A stretch of 64,000 nucleotides of DNA from the NCBI GenBank assembly GCA_019677205.1, contig JAAMXY010000449.1:1-64000 (forward strand), given 5' to 3'. The DNA is from Pinguiococcus pyrenoidosus. Lineage: Eukaryota > Sar > Pinguiophyceae > Pinguiochrysidales > Pinguiochrysidaceae. Shown piece by piece: positions 20,501 to 32,492 of the stretch. Position 1 is the stretch's first letter. Every line of letters starts with the position of its first letter. The position numbers and the translations under genes are program-made. A model generated the notes under the pieces. That model saw nothing but the letters and a program-made list of their open reading frames with translations, searched no databases and was not told the origin of the DNA.

Positions 20501-23214
20501 GCCAAAAAAGGAAACGCAGAAAGAGAGTCCCGCGGAGGATTGCTTACCGACGGCCCGTCGAGCATCGTCAGAATCTCAGACTGTCCGGGAAGGGCGTCCA
20601 GGTCGAAGCTGAAGAACGCAGAGAGGGCAGTGAGGGACGCGGCCCGGACCACCACCTGCGCAGCGGACGCCAATCGTTAGGTGCAAGGCTCCTTCTTGCG
20701 GACGGCTGCCAGGAGGGCGTCGACGTCAAGCCTACCTCGGGCGCGTACAGAGCGCTGAAGAGCTTGGTTTGTGTATTCGTGTGGAGGCAGTAGATCTGCG
20801 ACCTCGCATTGCAGTGACAAAGGCGGCTGATGCAGATGCAAAGCCACGCCCGCAGCTGCGCCGAGGGATGCGTCGATGGATGGCGAGTGGGGCGTGCTGC
20901 CAATCGCAAAGCCGGGCTCAAGTTCGGATTCAGCCGCAGGCTACTCCTTGGGGAGGACGAGGTACTGGACGCATGGGCCGCGATGGACAGGGCATGGAGC
21001 GTCTCCGAGGCTACGATGTGGAGATGGCTCCGCATGCACATCTCTTGACCTGCACAGAGAGAGAGAGAACACCTCGCGTGAGCCGCGGCCCGGGTGAACG
21101 GGGCTTCCACTTTGCACACTGCACGCACCGACACGGTGCCCGTCCATGATCTGCGCTAGACTGAAGGCGGCGCAAAGGCGGGCCTGCAAGTCTTCCTTGC
21201 TTGGAAGCTGCAGGACCGCTGCCCGAGGGCTGCTCTGGTCTGGAGACGGCGTCGGCGGCCAGCGAAGTTGCGTGAGGAAGTACCGCAACGGATGATCGTC
21301 CTGCGGTTTCACGAGGTCCAGCTGACAGCTCTTGTCAAAGCAGAGGATCCTGGCCCATATGGCAACGAGAACGGGGCACAGCTCGGGAGCTGGGGACTTC
21401 AAGAGCTTCAGCACATAGGGGAAGATCCCAACGCTCAACGCCAGATTGACCGCCCACGCTCCGAGCTCCAGAAACTGCTTCAGAAGAAGAAGCGCACGAT
21501 GGCGATGCGCCTGACTCAAGAGCACCTGTTTTGGGGGGAAAGGCGGGAACGCGAGCATCATCAGAGACAACCACACAACAGGCGTCTCGAGCGGCGAAAA
21601 GGCCTGCCGCGTCCAATGCCCGGCCCGGACCTAGGGCGAAACACGTACCTGGAGCACCATGGGCAGTTGCTCCGGCGGCCGAGCCCGAGGCGATCTTCCG
21701 AACTTGAGCCACACTTCGCACGCTGTGAGCTGCTCGGCGAAGAAGGTGGATGGCGGAAGCCGGATGTCTGACATCGCATTCGGCTGCATGGGCGCCTCGG
21801 GGAAGCTTCTTGGACTGGAGTACTCGAAGGCGTTGCCCGGCTGACCATTGCCCCTAATGTCTGCGGGTCTGCCCGCCAGCGGCATCGGGCTGAAGCTTGC
21901 GGCGATTCCGGATCGTCTCTGGAAAAGCTGGAAGAGGCAATTCTCCACGGCCGAGTCCCAGGATGCCCACAGCGGGTGCTCGCTGGTGTCGGGAAGATGC
22001 GGCCGCACCTCCGGAGTGAGGCCCAGTCCTTTGAACACCCGGTTGGCGAACAAGAAATTCCGGAAAAGAGCTGCAAGCAGCAGGTCCTGTCTGAAGAGCC
22101 GCTGGAAGAGCGGGCGGGGCAAGGTGTTCCAGGCGACGGTGTCCGTGATGGCGGTGAAGATCCAGTTCAACTCCCCAAGCGGTGTCTTCCGGTCGTTCAG
22201 CCGCCCCGGGATCTGGTCAACGAAGTCCTCGGTGACGCCTGCCATGCTCATCTGATTCGTCTGCACGAATCGGCGAAGCGCCACTTGGATCGGCGTGGTC
22301 AGGCATGCCGTGAAGAGATCGGCCGGATGGATGGGGCTCATCGGCAGCAGCTCCTTGGCTCCGCACGCCGCCAGCACGATGAAGTCGTCGGTGCCCGCCT
22401 GCGGCTTGGCGTTTCCCCGGTCTGCCGTCTGCTCGGCCATGTCGAAGAACGGCATGAGCGCACCGGCCGCGTTGCAGTCAAAGACGAAGATGGCCGGCCG
22501 GCCGACCCAGTGCATGAGATCCTCGACGGCCAGCGGCATGTACTGCGTGAACGACTTGTTGAAGACCCACACCTCTCCGTTCTCGGTCGGCTTGGGCACT
22601 CCGTGGCCGTTGTAGTGCAGCAGCAGTCGATCGCTCCGCGCCGCCTTCCGCAGGCTCAAGCAGAGGTGGTGCACCTGGTCGACGGTGGGATCCATCTCGT
22701 GCTTGTAGCGCGCCCTGGCCAGCTTCTCGAACTGCTCCAGCACTCTCCGGCCGATCTCCTCCTTGGCCTTCTTCCGCGTCACCCGAGTGGGGTCGAACCA
22801 GCACTCCTGCTTGGCGCAGGGCTGCGGCTTGACCACGTCCGGAGGGTCCGTGCCCACGTTCAAGCACATGATGATCCCTCCGCAGGCCGTGCGCATCCGT
22901 GGGCGGAGTCGCCAGCCCGCAGTGGCCTCTTCCCGGCCGCTCGTGTCCGCATTCATGCGCATCACCGGGCTCTCGTGTCTCGGAGAGCACAGGAACGCCT
23001 TGGGGAACGCAGACACCTGTGGCTCGGAGAAGTGCGCGGGTTGCGTCGGAGGGCCCGACACGCCACTTGCGCGCGGCGTGGACTGAGCCGGGGCTGGAGA
23101 CGCCGCCAGCGGAGATTTACTGGGTCGCCTACGCACATCCTGCGCGCGGGGCGTGATGGTGTCTCCGGAACTCACAGAAGTGGGCGCGACGCTCTCAGCC
23201 GAATTGAACTCCAT
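17583..23214 (-). CDS. RPTOR: Raptor, regulatory subunit of TOR complex 1
   Basis: About 11-12 exons on the minus strand; exon 1 is 21649-23214. After a disordered N-terminus (1-110), the Raptor N-terminal caspase-like domain begins at [15 protein letters not shown] and contains [19 protein letters not shown]. The caspase-like His (YNGHG, about residue 204) and Cys (FVFDCNAAG, about 247) are both present. HEAT-type repeats follow in later exons: [72 protein letters not shown]-terminal WD40 propeller is spread over the last exons ([61 protein letters not shown]) and ends [19 protein letters not shown]...ISVYNTEP. Raptor recruits substrates to TOR in nutrient-dependent growth control. The order and segment matches leave little doubt about identity; several internal exon edges remain approximate. 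Confidence 0.93.
19636..19735. repeat. Degenerate purine-rich repeat inside a Raptor intron
   Basis: Repeated copies of a GATGGGACGAGATAA-like unit, alternating with AAAAAGAGATG, fill an intron of the Raptor gene just before the WD40 exons. On the transcribed strand this is a pyrimidine-rich tract upstream of the acceptor, so it could act as, or have grown from, a polypyrimidine tract. Confidence 0.6.
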
Positions 23215-23870
23215 CTCTCACGCTTTCCTCACGCTGGACATTGCAGCCGGATCGCCAGCTCCCGCTGACGGATAGGCATTCAAGGACTGTGGTAGGGGGG
23301 TCTCCGAGACGTTGGCTGTAGTGCTGCGCAGCTGAAGAGTAGGCGGAGAGCTCCTCGCGAGCGCCACTTGCACTTTCAAAGCCGCAAGCAAGAAGGCGGA
23401 GAGAAAAGGGCGGGAAGTGGCCTTTCTAAATCCAAAAGCGAGCGATTCATCGCACCTTCATTGGTGGCTGTTCAGCTTGGATGGATAAAAATCTGTCCGA
23501 TAAGCGTGCTGCCAATTTTAAAAAGGTACCTTCTGCCCGATTCTGTCGTGAAACTCTGCAGATGATTGGGGACAACGACAGATAAGTGCCGGACAGATAC
23601 CGAGCAGAATGAACTTCCCGCCATTTTCCCCCAATTTCCCGCGGCGCCTCCAGAGTCGAGTGCAGAGATGGCGGAGAGAATCCCCCGATTCCAGGCCTGA
23701 CTTCTCTTTTGGGACCTTCCGGATGCTCAGGCACTTCAACGCTTGAAGAACTCCACTTCCGTGTCGAGAAAACGCGCGAGCAAAGCTCGTTTTGCCGCTT
23801 CGCTGGGATCTCCGCTTACAAGAGGATTTGCGCGCCTGGAGAGCTTCCGGGTTGCTCCTTGCTGCATACC
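23215..23870. promoter_or_regulatory. Shared upstream region of Raptor and Pol kappa, with E2F-like motifs
   Basis: Raptor and Pol kappa start codons face away from each other across 656 bp. Within it are GGGCGGGAAG (about 23409) and, at 23614-23644, a cluster of CTTCCCGCC and ATTTCCCGCGG, which resemble E2F/DP sites (TTTSSCGC). No TATA box is evident. The function is inferred from motif and position only. There is no convincing coding frame here; the open frame reaching upstream of the Pol kappa ATG begins with a non-ATG codon. Confidence 0.45.
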
Positions 23871-25881
23871 ATGGCATCTGAGGACTCGTCATCGTCCCAC
23901 CTCTTCGTGTTCACGGCGGCCAAGGCCGGCATGGGCAAGGTGGACAAGGAGAAGGTGAATCAGGTGATCCATGACATGTCCAAGGGCAGCAAGTTCATGG
24001 CGAATGCCGAGGACAACGACAAGAAGACGCAGGCCCAGATTGCCAAGATGAAGGAGAGGCTGGGAAGGTGCACTGTGCAAGAGATTGAGACCCGAAGGCG
24101 GCTGCTGGATGACCAGAAAGTCCCCGAGTTGCTGGGGAAGGCAGACAAGGTGCAGCTGCGGGCGAGCTTGCTTGGAGGCCGGATTCCGCCGCTGATGGTG
24201 GTCATCGACATGGACATGTTCTTCGCGGCCGTGGAACTCCGCGACGCGCCGGAATTGCGCGACAAGCCCGTCGCAATCGGTGGAATGGGCATGATCTGCA
24301 CCTCTAACTACGTCGCGAGGCAGTACGGCGTCCGGGCAGCTATGCCAGGCTTCATCGGCTTGAAGCTATGCCCGGAGCTGGTTTTCGTCAAGCCCAATTT
24401 CGAGAAGTACACTGCAGTAGCGCAGCTGACACGAGACGTGTATCGCGAGTACGATAGGAACTTCAGCGCCTGCTCATTGGACGAAGCGATTCTCAACCTC
24501 GCAGATGCCGTCGAGCAGCGCTTGAAGCAGGAGGGGAAGCTGGAGCCCTCTCGCCTGGATGTGAAGAGGACCGCTGATTTGATCTTGAACGAGATACGCA
24601 TGAAAATCACAAAGGTCACGGATGGCCTGACGTGCAGCGCGGGCTTGGGCCCCACGACGCTGGTGGCCAAGATCGCCTCGGACTACAACAAGCCCGACGG
24701 ACAGCACGTGGTCCTGCCCGAGCAGGACGGGAACTCGCGGGCAGCCATCCTGAGCTTCCTTCGCCCCCTGGTCGTTCGGAAGATCTGCGGCATTGGAAAG
24801 GTGACGCAGCGCCTGCTCGAGAAGGCGTTGGACATCCATACGGTGGCGGATCTGTATGACAGGCGGGCCGAAGTCAGCCTCGCGTTCGGCATGGAAAGGG
24901 CGGTGTCGAAGTTCCTACTCCGAGTGAGCCTGGGGCTGGGGACCGAGGAAGAGGAGAGCAAGTGGCTCCGGAAGAGTCTCACGGACTGCGGAGACTCGCT
25001 CTACGCTGTGCCGGGGCAGGTGGTGAATCGGAAAGGGATCAGCTGCGAGAGGACGTTCCAAGCACAGTATGGCTTTGACGAACTGCGTGAGACGCTGCGC
25101 CGCATCTGCTCGTCGCTGGGGCAATCCATGCACAAGGAGAGCCTTTGCGGGCGGAACGTCACCCTCAAGTTGAAGACGAGTGACTTTCATGTTCGCACGC
25201 GGGCGACCATGGCGCGAAAAGGGGTGTCGACCGAGGACGAGATCTTCACCGCAGCCTTCCCGTTGCTCGAGAAGGAGTATAGCGAAGTCGGGAGTGTTGG
25301 CGTCCGACTGATGGGGGTGCGGGTATCCCAGTTTCTGAACGCCTTCGTGCCGCCAGACGCGGACCAGAAAACGCTTCATCAGATGCAGTTCGGAAGGGAG
25401 GAGAAGCGGAACATGTGCCCCGTCTGCGGCTGCTGGCTTCAGGGAAGCTTGGAGGAGTTCAATCAACATCTCGACGAGTGCTTGGAGAGTCCGCAACGAC
25501 CTGAGGACGAGCGCGACAGTCCCGAGCCCGCCAGCACATCTGCAAAGCAAGTGGTGGAGGTGGAGGTGGAGGTGGAGGAGGAGGAGGAGGAGGTGGTGGT
25601 GGTGGAGGAACGGAAGGAGAAAGGGGAAGCCAAACGAGACTGCGTCGAAAGCATGGATAGAAGTAGAGATCCTCCAGCAAAAGGCGACACGACGAAAGCA
25701 AAGTGGGGCGGTGCATATGCCTTGGTGCAGGCATCTGCACATCCGTCGGAATCGGCAGCAATGCGCACCACTGCCGAGAAGTTGCCGCTGTTGAAACAAC
25801 TGTGGCCCAGATCCCAGACGCGCCAAGTAGATACTAGACGAAAAGAGGCGCGCACAATCCGTGAGGAGCTTGCGGAGGTAC

Positions 25882-25937
<56 letters not shown>

Positions 25938-26183
25938 AGGAAAAGGCCAGAGGGATTGAGGGCAAGTCGCGGCGCCACCATGGTTGGTGAGGCTCTCCCT
26001 AGGAAAGAGTCCTCCGGTGTCGACATAAGAGTAGCGATGCGGAAGACAAGCAATGCGACGAAAGAAGCAGGAAAGAAGCGGAAGCAGCCATCCCGGCCTC
26101 GAGCGAGCTCTCAAAGGAGGTCACAATCGAGGTTCAAGCGAGGCAGAAAGGAGCAGCTCACGATGCGGGAGTATTTCGTGTAA
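23871..26183 (+). CDS. POLK: DNA polymerase kappa (Y-family translesion polymerase)
   Basis: Intronless, 770 residues from the first in-frame ATG (23871). An N-clasp region characteristic of Pol kappa precedes the palm. Catalytic metal ligands are visible: VVIDMDMFFAAVE (Asp about 113) and CSLDEAIL (Asp-Glu about 204-205). Further family signatures are MICTSNYVARQYGVRAAMPG and CSAGLGPTTLVAKIASD. After the little-finger domain comes a ubiquitin-binding zinc finger (CPVCGC...HLDEC, about residue 520). The tail is low-complexity: Glu/Val runs and an 18-Asp tract. It ends QLTMREYFV, a good PCNA-interacting (PIP) box at the extreme C-terminus. The enzyme bypasses damaged template bases, recruited by ubiquitinated PCNA. 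Pol kappa normally carries two UBZ fingers; I see only one. Confidence 0.95.
25884..25937 (+). repeat. (GAC)18 coding microsatellite in POLK
   Basis: Eighteen uninterrupted GAC codons give an 18-Asp tract in the disordered tail of Pol kappa, between the zinc finger and the PIP box. An earlier GTGGAG-type repeat (about 25552-25612) encodes alternating Val/Glu then Glu and Val runs. Both are likely length-polymorphic. Confidence 0.95.
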
Positions 26184-26319
26184 AAACTAGAAGAAGCCAT
26201 TCAAAGAGAGTCAAGTGCAGAAGCAAGCGCTTGGATGCGCAGCTCAGCTTCACCCATGGCCGAGTGTCTGCATACCATCGAGGCGCTTCTCGCGAAGCAG
26301 AAGCTTGTCAGCAACAATG

Positions 26320-27057
26320 TTATTCCTGTGCTTCCTTGACAATTTGCAACGCTTGCTCTGCCGTCTCCATGTCATTTCCCTCCGCCTCCTGCTCTGGTTC
26401 TATTGCTGGTCGGGGCTCAAAAGGCCTAGCCCGATGGATCACCACCGGGTCTCGCGGTCGATCGCCGGAGTCTGTGGGCACGGCGCCAAGTCGCTGGACC
26501 ACGCCCATTCCATGGCTGATTCGCCCAAAGATGCTATGCTTGCCGTCCAACCACGGCGTCGGCGCCAGGGTCACAAAGAACTGCGACCCATTCGTGTTCG
26601 GACCAGCATTTGCCATCGACAAGATCCCCGCCCCTTCAGAACCCAAGAAGTTACATCATACGTTATGACCGCAACAACAGACCAACGGGCCATCGCAACA
26701 AGGGAGCAAAAGGGGGAACAAACACCAAAACGATGCAAAATACTGTACAAAAAGGCGCAGAAAAGGCGGGAAAGCAGGGGAAAAGTCACCTGTATGGCGC
26801 AAATCACGCGAAAATTCGTCCGCAAACTTTCCCCCAAAGACGCTCTCGCCTCCTCGACCAGAGCCAGTGGGGTCGCCGCCCTGTACCATGAAGTCCTTGA
26901 TGACTCGGTGGAAGACTGTGCCGTCGTAGTAGCCTCTCCTGCTGAGCTCGGCGAAGTTGTAGCAGCAGCGCGGAGCATGGTTGTAGTACAACTCCACCAC
27001 GAAGTTGCCGGCGCTGGTCTCCAGCAGCACGTGCGTATCGGGAGCCCGGCGCTGCAT
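26320..27057 (-). CDS. PPIL1: Cyclophilin, PPIL1-type peptidyl-prolyl isomerase
   Basis: Two exons, 26790-27057 and 26320-26633, joined in ...[15 protein letters not shown]..., giving 193 residues. The first in-frame ATG ([10 protein letters not shown]) is taken as the start. The protein matches spliceosomal cyclophilin PPIL1 closely: [75 protein letters not shown]. The catalytic Arg (FHRVI) and the QGGD loop are intact, so it should be an active prolyl isomerase. PPIL1 binds SKIP in the activated spliceosome. It has a C-terminal extension of about 35 mostly acidic residues beyond the usual end. Confidence 0.92.
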
Positions 27058-27617
27058 TCTCGTGTCCAAATCTGTGGCGCTCTTCGCAGCCTCTCAGACG
27101 CTCCAGAAGTATTCAATTCGGAATTATGTATTTTATTTCGAAATCCTTCGCGCAGCCTCCCCTCTTCTTCCGAAAGGCTGTGGAATGCTTAACAGTTTCA
27201 AAGTGGGGTTGAAAAGTTCTTCCTTAGCCAATCAGAAGCAAGCAAGCAAGCGGAGCGGGTGAGATAGGTATCGAAACTGTTCGTCGAGTCCGATCGTCGC
27301 TCGCCGCCCCAATTTCGAAATTCGCAGTACAGTGGATGGAATTGTGTACTACACTGGTAAATGTAATTTTTTCTACAACTGTCATGCCTGAATCGTTTGA
27401 GATCTGTCCGCTCTTCGGGCCTCTCTGTCCAAGCTGGAACAACGATCCGCAGAGTCCAGCACTCCCTGCAAGGCATCTCAAGGCGCCTGTCTCCCACGTT
27501 CGGTGCTCCCTTTGCATTCTCCACTTCTCTCAAGAAAACTTGGGCTAGAGAACAGGTTTGCTAGGCAGGAGGAAGGCAGGGAGCTTCATATTGTGAAGCG
27601 GCTCTCTGGATCTCAGG
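27058..27617. promoter_or_regulatory. Divergent spacer between PPIL1 and an LRR gene
   Basis: 560 bp between head-to-head start codons, less GC-rich than the genes. It contains an inverted CCAAT-like motif (CCAATCAG, about 27229) and a 9-bp inverted pair AACAGTTTC/GAAACTGTT around 27191 and 27270. Short open frames on both strands look non-coding. Promoter function is assumed from position. Confidence 0.4.
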
Positions 27618-29750
27618 ATGGCGGAAGCAAAGCAAATCTTCGCTGACCCCATGGCAAGCATGGGCGTGCGCAGCACGAAGCATGTCCAGCTCTGCAAGGT
27701 GAGAGAGAGTTTCGGACACGAAAGCAGAAAAGGCGATTGTAGAGGCGTGCAAGCGACGCAGTGCTGCAGTTGGACTCTGGAAGGCTCCTGAGATTCTCGC
27801 TCTTCTCGACGTCAGGAGCTGCATTTGGGAGGCAAGGGCTTCACAGACTTGGCAGGGCTGGACGGCTTTGAAAGCTTAGAGGTCTTGTGGATTAACAACA
27901 ATGGCCTCACACGACTGGAGGGCTTTGAAGCCAACTTTCGGATCAAGGAGCTCTATGCCCATGACAACGAGTAAGTTGGGTTTGCTTGGGGGAGCGACAA
28001 CATGGCGACATCATCTGCTTTGCATTCGCGAGAAGGCAGTCTCATTCGATTCTGCCTCTACGTACATCTTCTTGCCGGATGCAGGATATCAGAGCTGCGA
28101 GGTTCGAGCATTCGCTTCACCACATTTCTGAGAGTGCTCACGCTGCACCGAAACAACATCAGCGATCTCAACGCCACCCTCAAGGTCTTGGGCAGATGCA
28201 GGCATCTCGTGGAGCTCGACCTACAAGGAAACCCGGTGTGCGAAGAGACGAACTACCGACTCCAAGTCATTAAGAGTCTACCCTGGCTAGAGGTGCTCGA
28301 CAAGCACAAAGTGACCGACGACGAACGGCAGCAGGCAGCGGCGCTGATCACAAAGAGGACAGCGCGTGTGGAGGGATGGGAAAAGGCCGCCACGCGGATG
28401 CAACCAAATCAAGCGGACGGAGAGGAGGCAGTGCTGCGCGCAAAGAAGCCCCCGGACGCGACGTTCGTTTCTCAGCTTCCCCGCGCATCCAAGGCGATTA
28501 TGGGGCATTCCTTAGCTCTCGCTGGAACTCGAGTTGAGCGTCGCACGGAGAGGACGTCGAGAGCACGGCGACTGCCTTCGGATCTGGAGAAGAAGAGCAG
28601 CGAGGCGCTGAAGGAGTACATCGTGAAGTGTCGTCGACGCATCATCGAGAAGCGTATCCTCCTACGACCTCATTTCCTTGAGCACGACCGACGACATGAA
28701 AACGTCGTGCGCTTCCGCACGTTTCTCGACGTGCTGGAGCTCTACCAGCTTGCTCCGCGCGAGACCGACACGGACTCCAAGCACGGCCTCAACCTTTGGC
28801 GCCTGCTGTTGGAGGCATTTGGGGTTTCGCCACCTGTTCGGTCCGTCGCGCTTGGCAGAGATGGAGACGTGGCCGCGGAGCCCTTCACAGACTACTTGTC
28901 GTTCTGCACCGCAACCGACCCGGGCGTCCTCAGCGGCTCTCGAGATGCAAAGGAACGGGAGTTCGAAGCGGCGACGGACTGGAAGTCCGCGGTCTGCGAG
29001 TATTCCGAGTCGATACAGGAGCTCCAGCGTGCTCGATCCCGCCGCGTTCGAAAGGAGCAGCATCAGCTGGCAGTGCGCCGGGCTCGCTTGCTGCGCGAAG
29101 AGCAAGAGCAGCGCGAGCGAATGGTGAAAACCTCTAGCGCAGGCGCTCCGCCGGCTGCGAAAGCAGCCGACTTTGACGTGAGAGATGGACAGTTGACAGG
29201 CTGGGAGATCTACCGCTTAAAAAAGCTACTGTCCAAAGCCGAGAGGGAAAGCGACAGCGGAAAGGTCGAAGAGGGAGTCCTGAGGGATGTCATAACCTCG
29301 ATGAAGCGCGAGATAACGAAGGAGGCCCTTCTCGCGTTGCACAAATCACTGAATCCCAATGGGGAAGATGAGCGGGATAGTCAAGCTGATGCTTTGGACT
29401 TGATCTTTGACACGCTGAGAACGGCACCGGAGCATTCTGCTTTCGCTACCAAGACGTTCTTGGATCGGGTCGTCCACGGCTTCGTGGGGCACGTCCAGCA
29501 GCTTCCCGATGGGTCAACAAGGACGATCGACGTCCCCCCGCTACGCTGGAGGTCGCTTCGCAAAGAGGAGCTTGAGGCTATTCGCGCGTCCAGCTACGAA
29601 GCTGCTCGGAAGGTCGAACGCCAGTTGGCAGCAGACTCCGCCGCGTCAGCGGCACTTCTACCAGAAGTCTACCGCTTCGTCCACCGTGCGTGCCGCGCAG
29701 AGGCTCGCTACGAAGCAACAAAGGCGCGGCGCAAGTCGCTAGACACTTGA
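27618..29750 (+). CDS. Leucine-rich-repeat protein with coiled-coil C-terminus
   Basis: Three exons, 27618-27698, 27816-27970 and 28085-29750, giving 633 residues. Residues about 28-150 are SDS22-type leucine-rich repeats: LDGFESLEVLWINNNGLTRL, KELYAHDNEISEL, LRVLTLHRNNISDLNATL, HLVELDLQGNPVCEETNYR, ending in the LRR cap PWLEVLDKHKV. The remainder is basic and largely helical, with coiled-coil-like stretches (ARLLREEQEQRERMVK) and a folded-looking end. This layout (short SDS22 block, helical tail) is common in ciliary and cytoskeletal LRRC proteins, which would suit a flagellate, but I cannot name an orthologue. Confidence 0.75.
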
Positions 29751-29931
29751 GATGCTCTTCTGGCGTGCTTTGTCAGGTCGGGTTGGCCGTGAGATGTGTG
29801 AAGCCCCCTTAGAGCCTATGCCGTGCAAGCTGACCAAATCGTTGCATGACTTGTTGCATGTCTTTTCACGTTGGATGTAACCCGCCTTTCTTCAAAGTCT
29901 ATCTTCCATCTATGCGATTCACAACCAAGTG

Positions 29932-31861
29932 CTAGTAAGTGTCATCATCGTCAAATTCGATGTCTGAGGCTATCCAGAACCCAAGCGCAATGATGACGTA
30001 GGCGCCTATAAAGAAGAAACCTGTGATCCACGTAGACTTGCCGGTCCGAATGGAGAGCACCACAATGAGGACAGCGCTGAAAAGCGCTGTGATAGCACAG
30101 ACAGAAAGATCGAACGTGAGGCCACTTTTGTGTTGGTGTTTGTCTGCTTGCTGAGCTTTGCCGTTCTTCCACTCTGTCGTTCTTCCGTACCTGAGGTCTC
30201 GAAGCCGTGGAAATCGAGGGAGAGCTTCTTGTCCAACGCCCACGATACAAGGACAGTGAACGGGATCACGAACATTGCGATCTGCACCGCCGATCCGACC
30301 GTGGTGCCCATGGCGAGATCGACCTTATGATCGGGCCAGTCGCAAGGTCCGTCAGGAAAACTGCTGGCGGAAGCTACCGCATACCAGCACGACCACTTAC
30401 CTGGCCTCGACTTGCGAAGATGACGGCACATGCATGCTCGCAGGCGTTGTTCGCGATGGGCAGAATGACGGCGGCAATAAAAGCTTCCGGCACTTGGAGT
30501 TGATGTGCAGCTTCGGTGAAGACCTCGACCACTGCGTCGCTGAGCAAACTAACGAACGTGGCAAGAATCAGCAGCCAGGCCAGTGCGTGCCAGAAAGGAA
30601 TCTCGTCGTTGTGGTGGTCGTCGCGCTGCTCCCGAACGCTCGATAGAGTGGCTTCCTTCACGACCGTGGCGGCCATGTCTTCCTTTGTGTCCTCTTGACC
30701 AGGATCTATTGCGGAGCCGAACATGACGTCCTGCATGTCCAGTCCACTGAGCGACGGCGGCGCCGTGCGAATGAGGTCACTTTGCTGTGCCTGCTGTTCC
30801 TGATGTCGCATCTCCGTCACGGGGTCGTCCACGAAAAGGTGGTTGTGGGTCACCATCTGGAAAACCAACAGCGCGACGTACTCCACGATCATCACGAGAC
30901 TGGCGGCACGACTGAAGTTGATTTCCTCGGTCTTGGTCTGCTCCTCATTGGCCGTCAGCTGCGACGGAAACAACAGTGACAGCGACGCCAGGACCAGGAT
31001 GGAGAACTGCGGCTCCGCGGCCTTGAGGTTGAAGTCCTGCTCGGCGAAGAATATTCCGCCACTCAACAGCGCGTGGCCTGATAGAAACGAGACGGAAGAG
31101 GTACGAAGAGAGGAAAAAGAAGGAACGCAAGCTCTCGTATGAGAAGCACACCGAGATCGGAGAACCTTTCACGATGTCGACAGGTGGCAATCTTACCAAG
31201 GACGAGGAGGAGGTTGCCGAAGATGGCGCCGAGCAAGCTCAGCTGGACTAGACGAAACTGGTCGTCTTGCAAGGCCGTGATGCACACGATGAGCTCGGGG
31301 AGATTGCCCATGGTCGCGTTCAGCAGGCCGCCCAGATACTCCCCTGTCGACGCAATGCCCTGGTCCTTAGCTTGAGCTTTCATCCCTTCTTCCTCCCCCT
31401 TTTTCCCCCCCTCTCTCTCTCTTCCTTCCTTCCTCCAATCTTTTCATTTTCATCATCATCATCATCGTCATTATTATCTGCGTCGTACCACCACCACCAC
31501 CACCACCACCACCACCACCACCAGCAGCAGCAGCAGCAGCAGCAACAGCAACACTTTCTTTCCAAAATGGAGAAGACGCCCAAGACAACAGACCTGTGTA
31601 CTCCGCGAGAGACTCGGTCACGAAGCCGATCCGCTCCGCCAAGGGCACCAGCGCCAGAATGCTGAAGATGAGCACTACGGCCTCCGTCCAGCCGGCTTTC
31701 CACGCCCCCAGCGCGATGGGAGTGCACAGCATGAGCACGTTCATGTAGCTGGAGAGCAGCACGGTCCTGGAGCTCTTGTGGAAGCGCTTCAGCTCCTCGG
31801 CCGCCGAGGACAGAGACCAGCTGGAGCGGCGCTCCACCAGCGGAGTCTGAAGGTCACTCAT
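29932..31861 (-). CDS. CAX: Ca2+(cation)/H+ exchanger, CAX family
   Basis: Five exons (about 31594-31861, 31197-31379, 30401-31077, 30191-30323, 29932-30141). The first encodes [12 protein letters not shown] and membrane spans up to [14 protein letters not shown]. The first CAX consensus helix is [20 protein letters not shown]; the second is [18 protein letters not shown], each carrying the acidic residue used for cation binding. Others include [30 protein letters not shown] and the last span [20 protein letters not shown] with an acidic tail. The protein swaps cytosolic Ca2+ or Mn2+ for protons across a vacuolar or other acidic-organelle membrane. A hydrophilic loop rich in Asp/His/Gln sits mid-protein ([10 protein letters not shown] to [10 protein letters not shown]), where the family has its acidic motif. 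The 47-bp intron 4 and the repeat-filled intron 1 are notable. Confidence 0.9.
31488..31554. repeat. Compound (CCA)n-(CAG)n microsatellite in CAX intron 1
   Basis: About 12 CCA/CAC triplets run straight into about 10 CAG/CAA triplets; a (CAT)n block lies just outside (31446-31466). On the CAX transcript these read as CTG then TGG repeats. All lie in the intron between the exons ending AEYT and starting before GEYLGG, so they are not translated. Confidence 0.9.
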
Positions 31862-32492
31862 GCTTGCAAGTGCTGAACGAAGCGCAGACTGCGCCCTTTA
31901 TCTGCCCCCGGTTTCGGCGCTCTGGAAGCCAATCGGTTCAGTTCGATTGGGTTGAATTGGATATCCGTGGATTTGGCGCGTTTCTGAGCGGAACGCAGCG
32001 CTCCAGGGCGTCTCACACCGCGCGCTTACCGATGCTGTGGTAGACCAAAGCTGCACGGAAAGAAGGGACGCGGCCAGAACCGGCGGCTCAGGCGCTCTTC
32101 GACGCTCCCGAGAGGGGAGAAGCGCGAAGCGGACGGATTCCATGAGGTCACAAGACTGGCGAGGCATATTGGAGCATGACAAAGCTCGACTTGGAAGCAG
32201 TTGCGGCTTGCTTCAAGAACAGAGGCGAAACAAGATCTTTCGGGTTCCCAGGGGAACACGCATTGGGTGGATCCAAAATGTAACAAGTTTCCAAAGTTAC
32301 GGCCCGATTCTACGCCACAAGAAGCGTTCGCGACAAACAGACAACGCTTGGCCAGCCGTGTGATAGCTCGTCAAGGCTGCCTTTTCCAAGCACTTTTCCA
32401 TCGAACCCGGCGCGCGCGCGCTCTCTTCTTCCCGCGCATTCGCCAGTCTGCTTTCCGCAGATTCTCGTCACATACATACTCTCCGGCGGACC
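31862..32492. promoter_or_regulatory. Divergent spacer between CAX and Derlin genes
   Basis: 631 bp between head-to-head start codons. It contains an E2F-like ATTTGGCGCGTTT (31971-31983) and CCAAT-type motifs (CCAATCGG, about 31930). No believable coding frame was seen. Promoter function is inferred from position. Confidence 0.4.
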
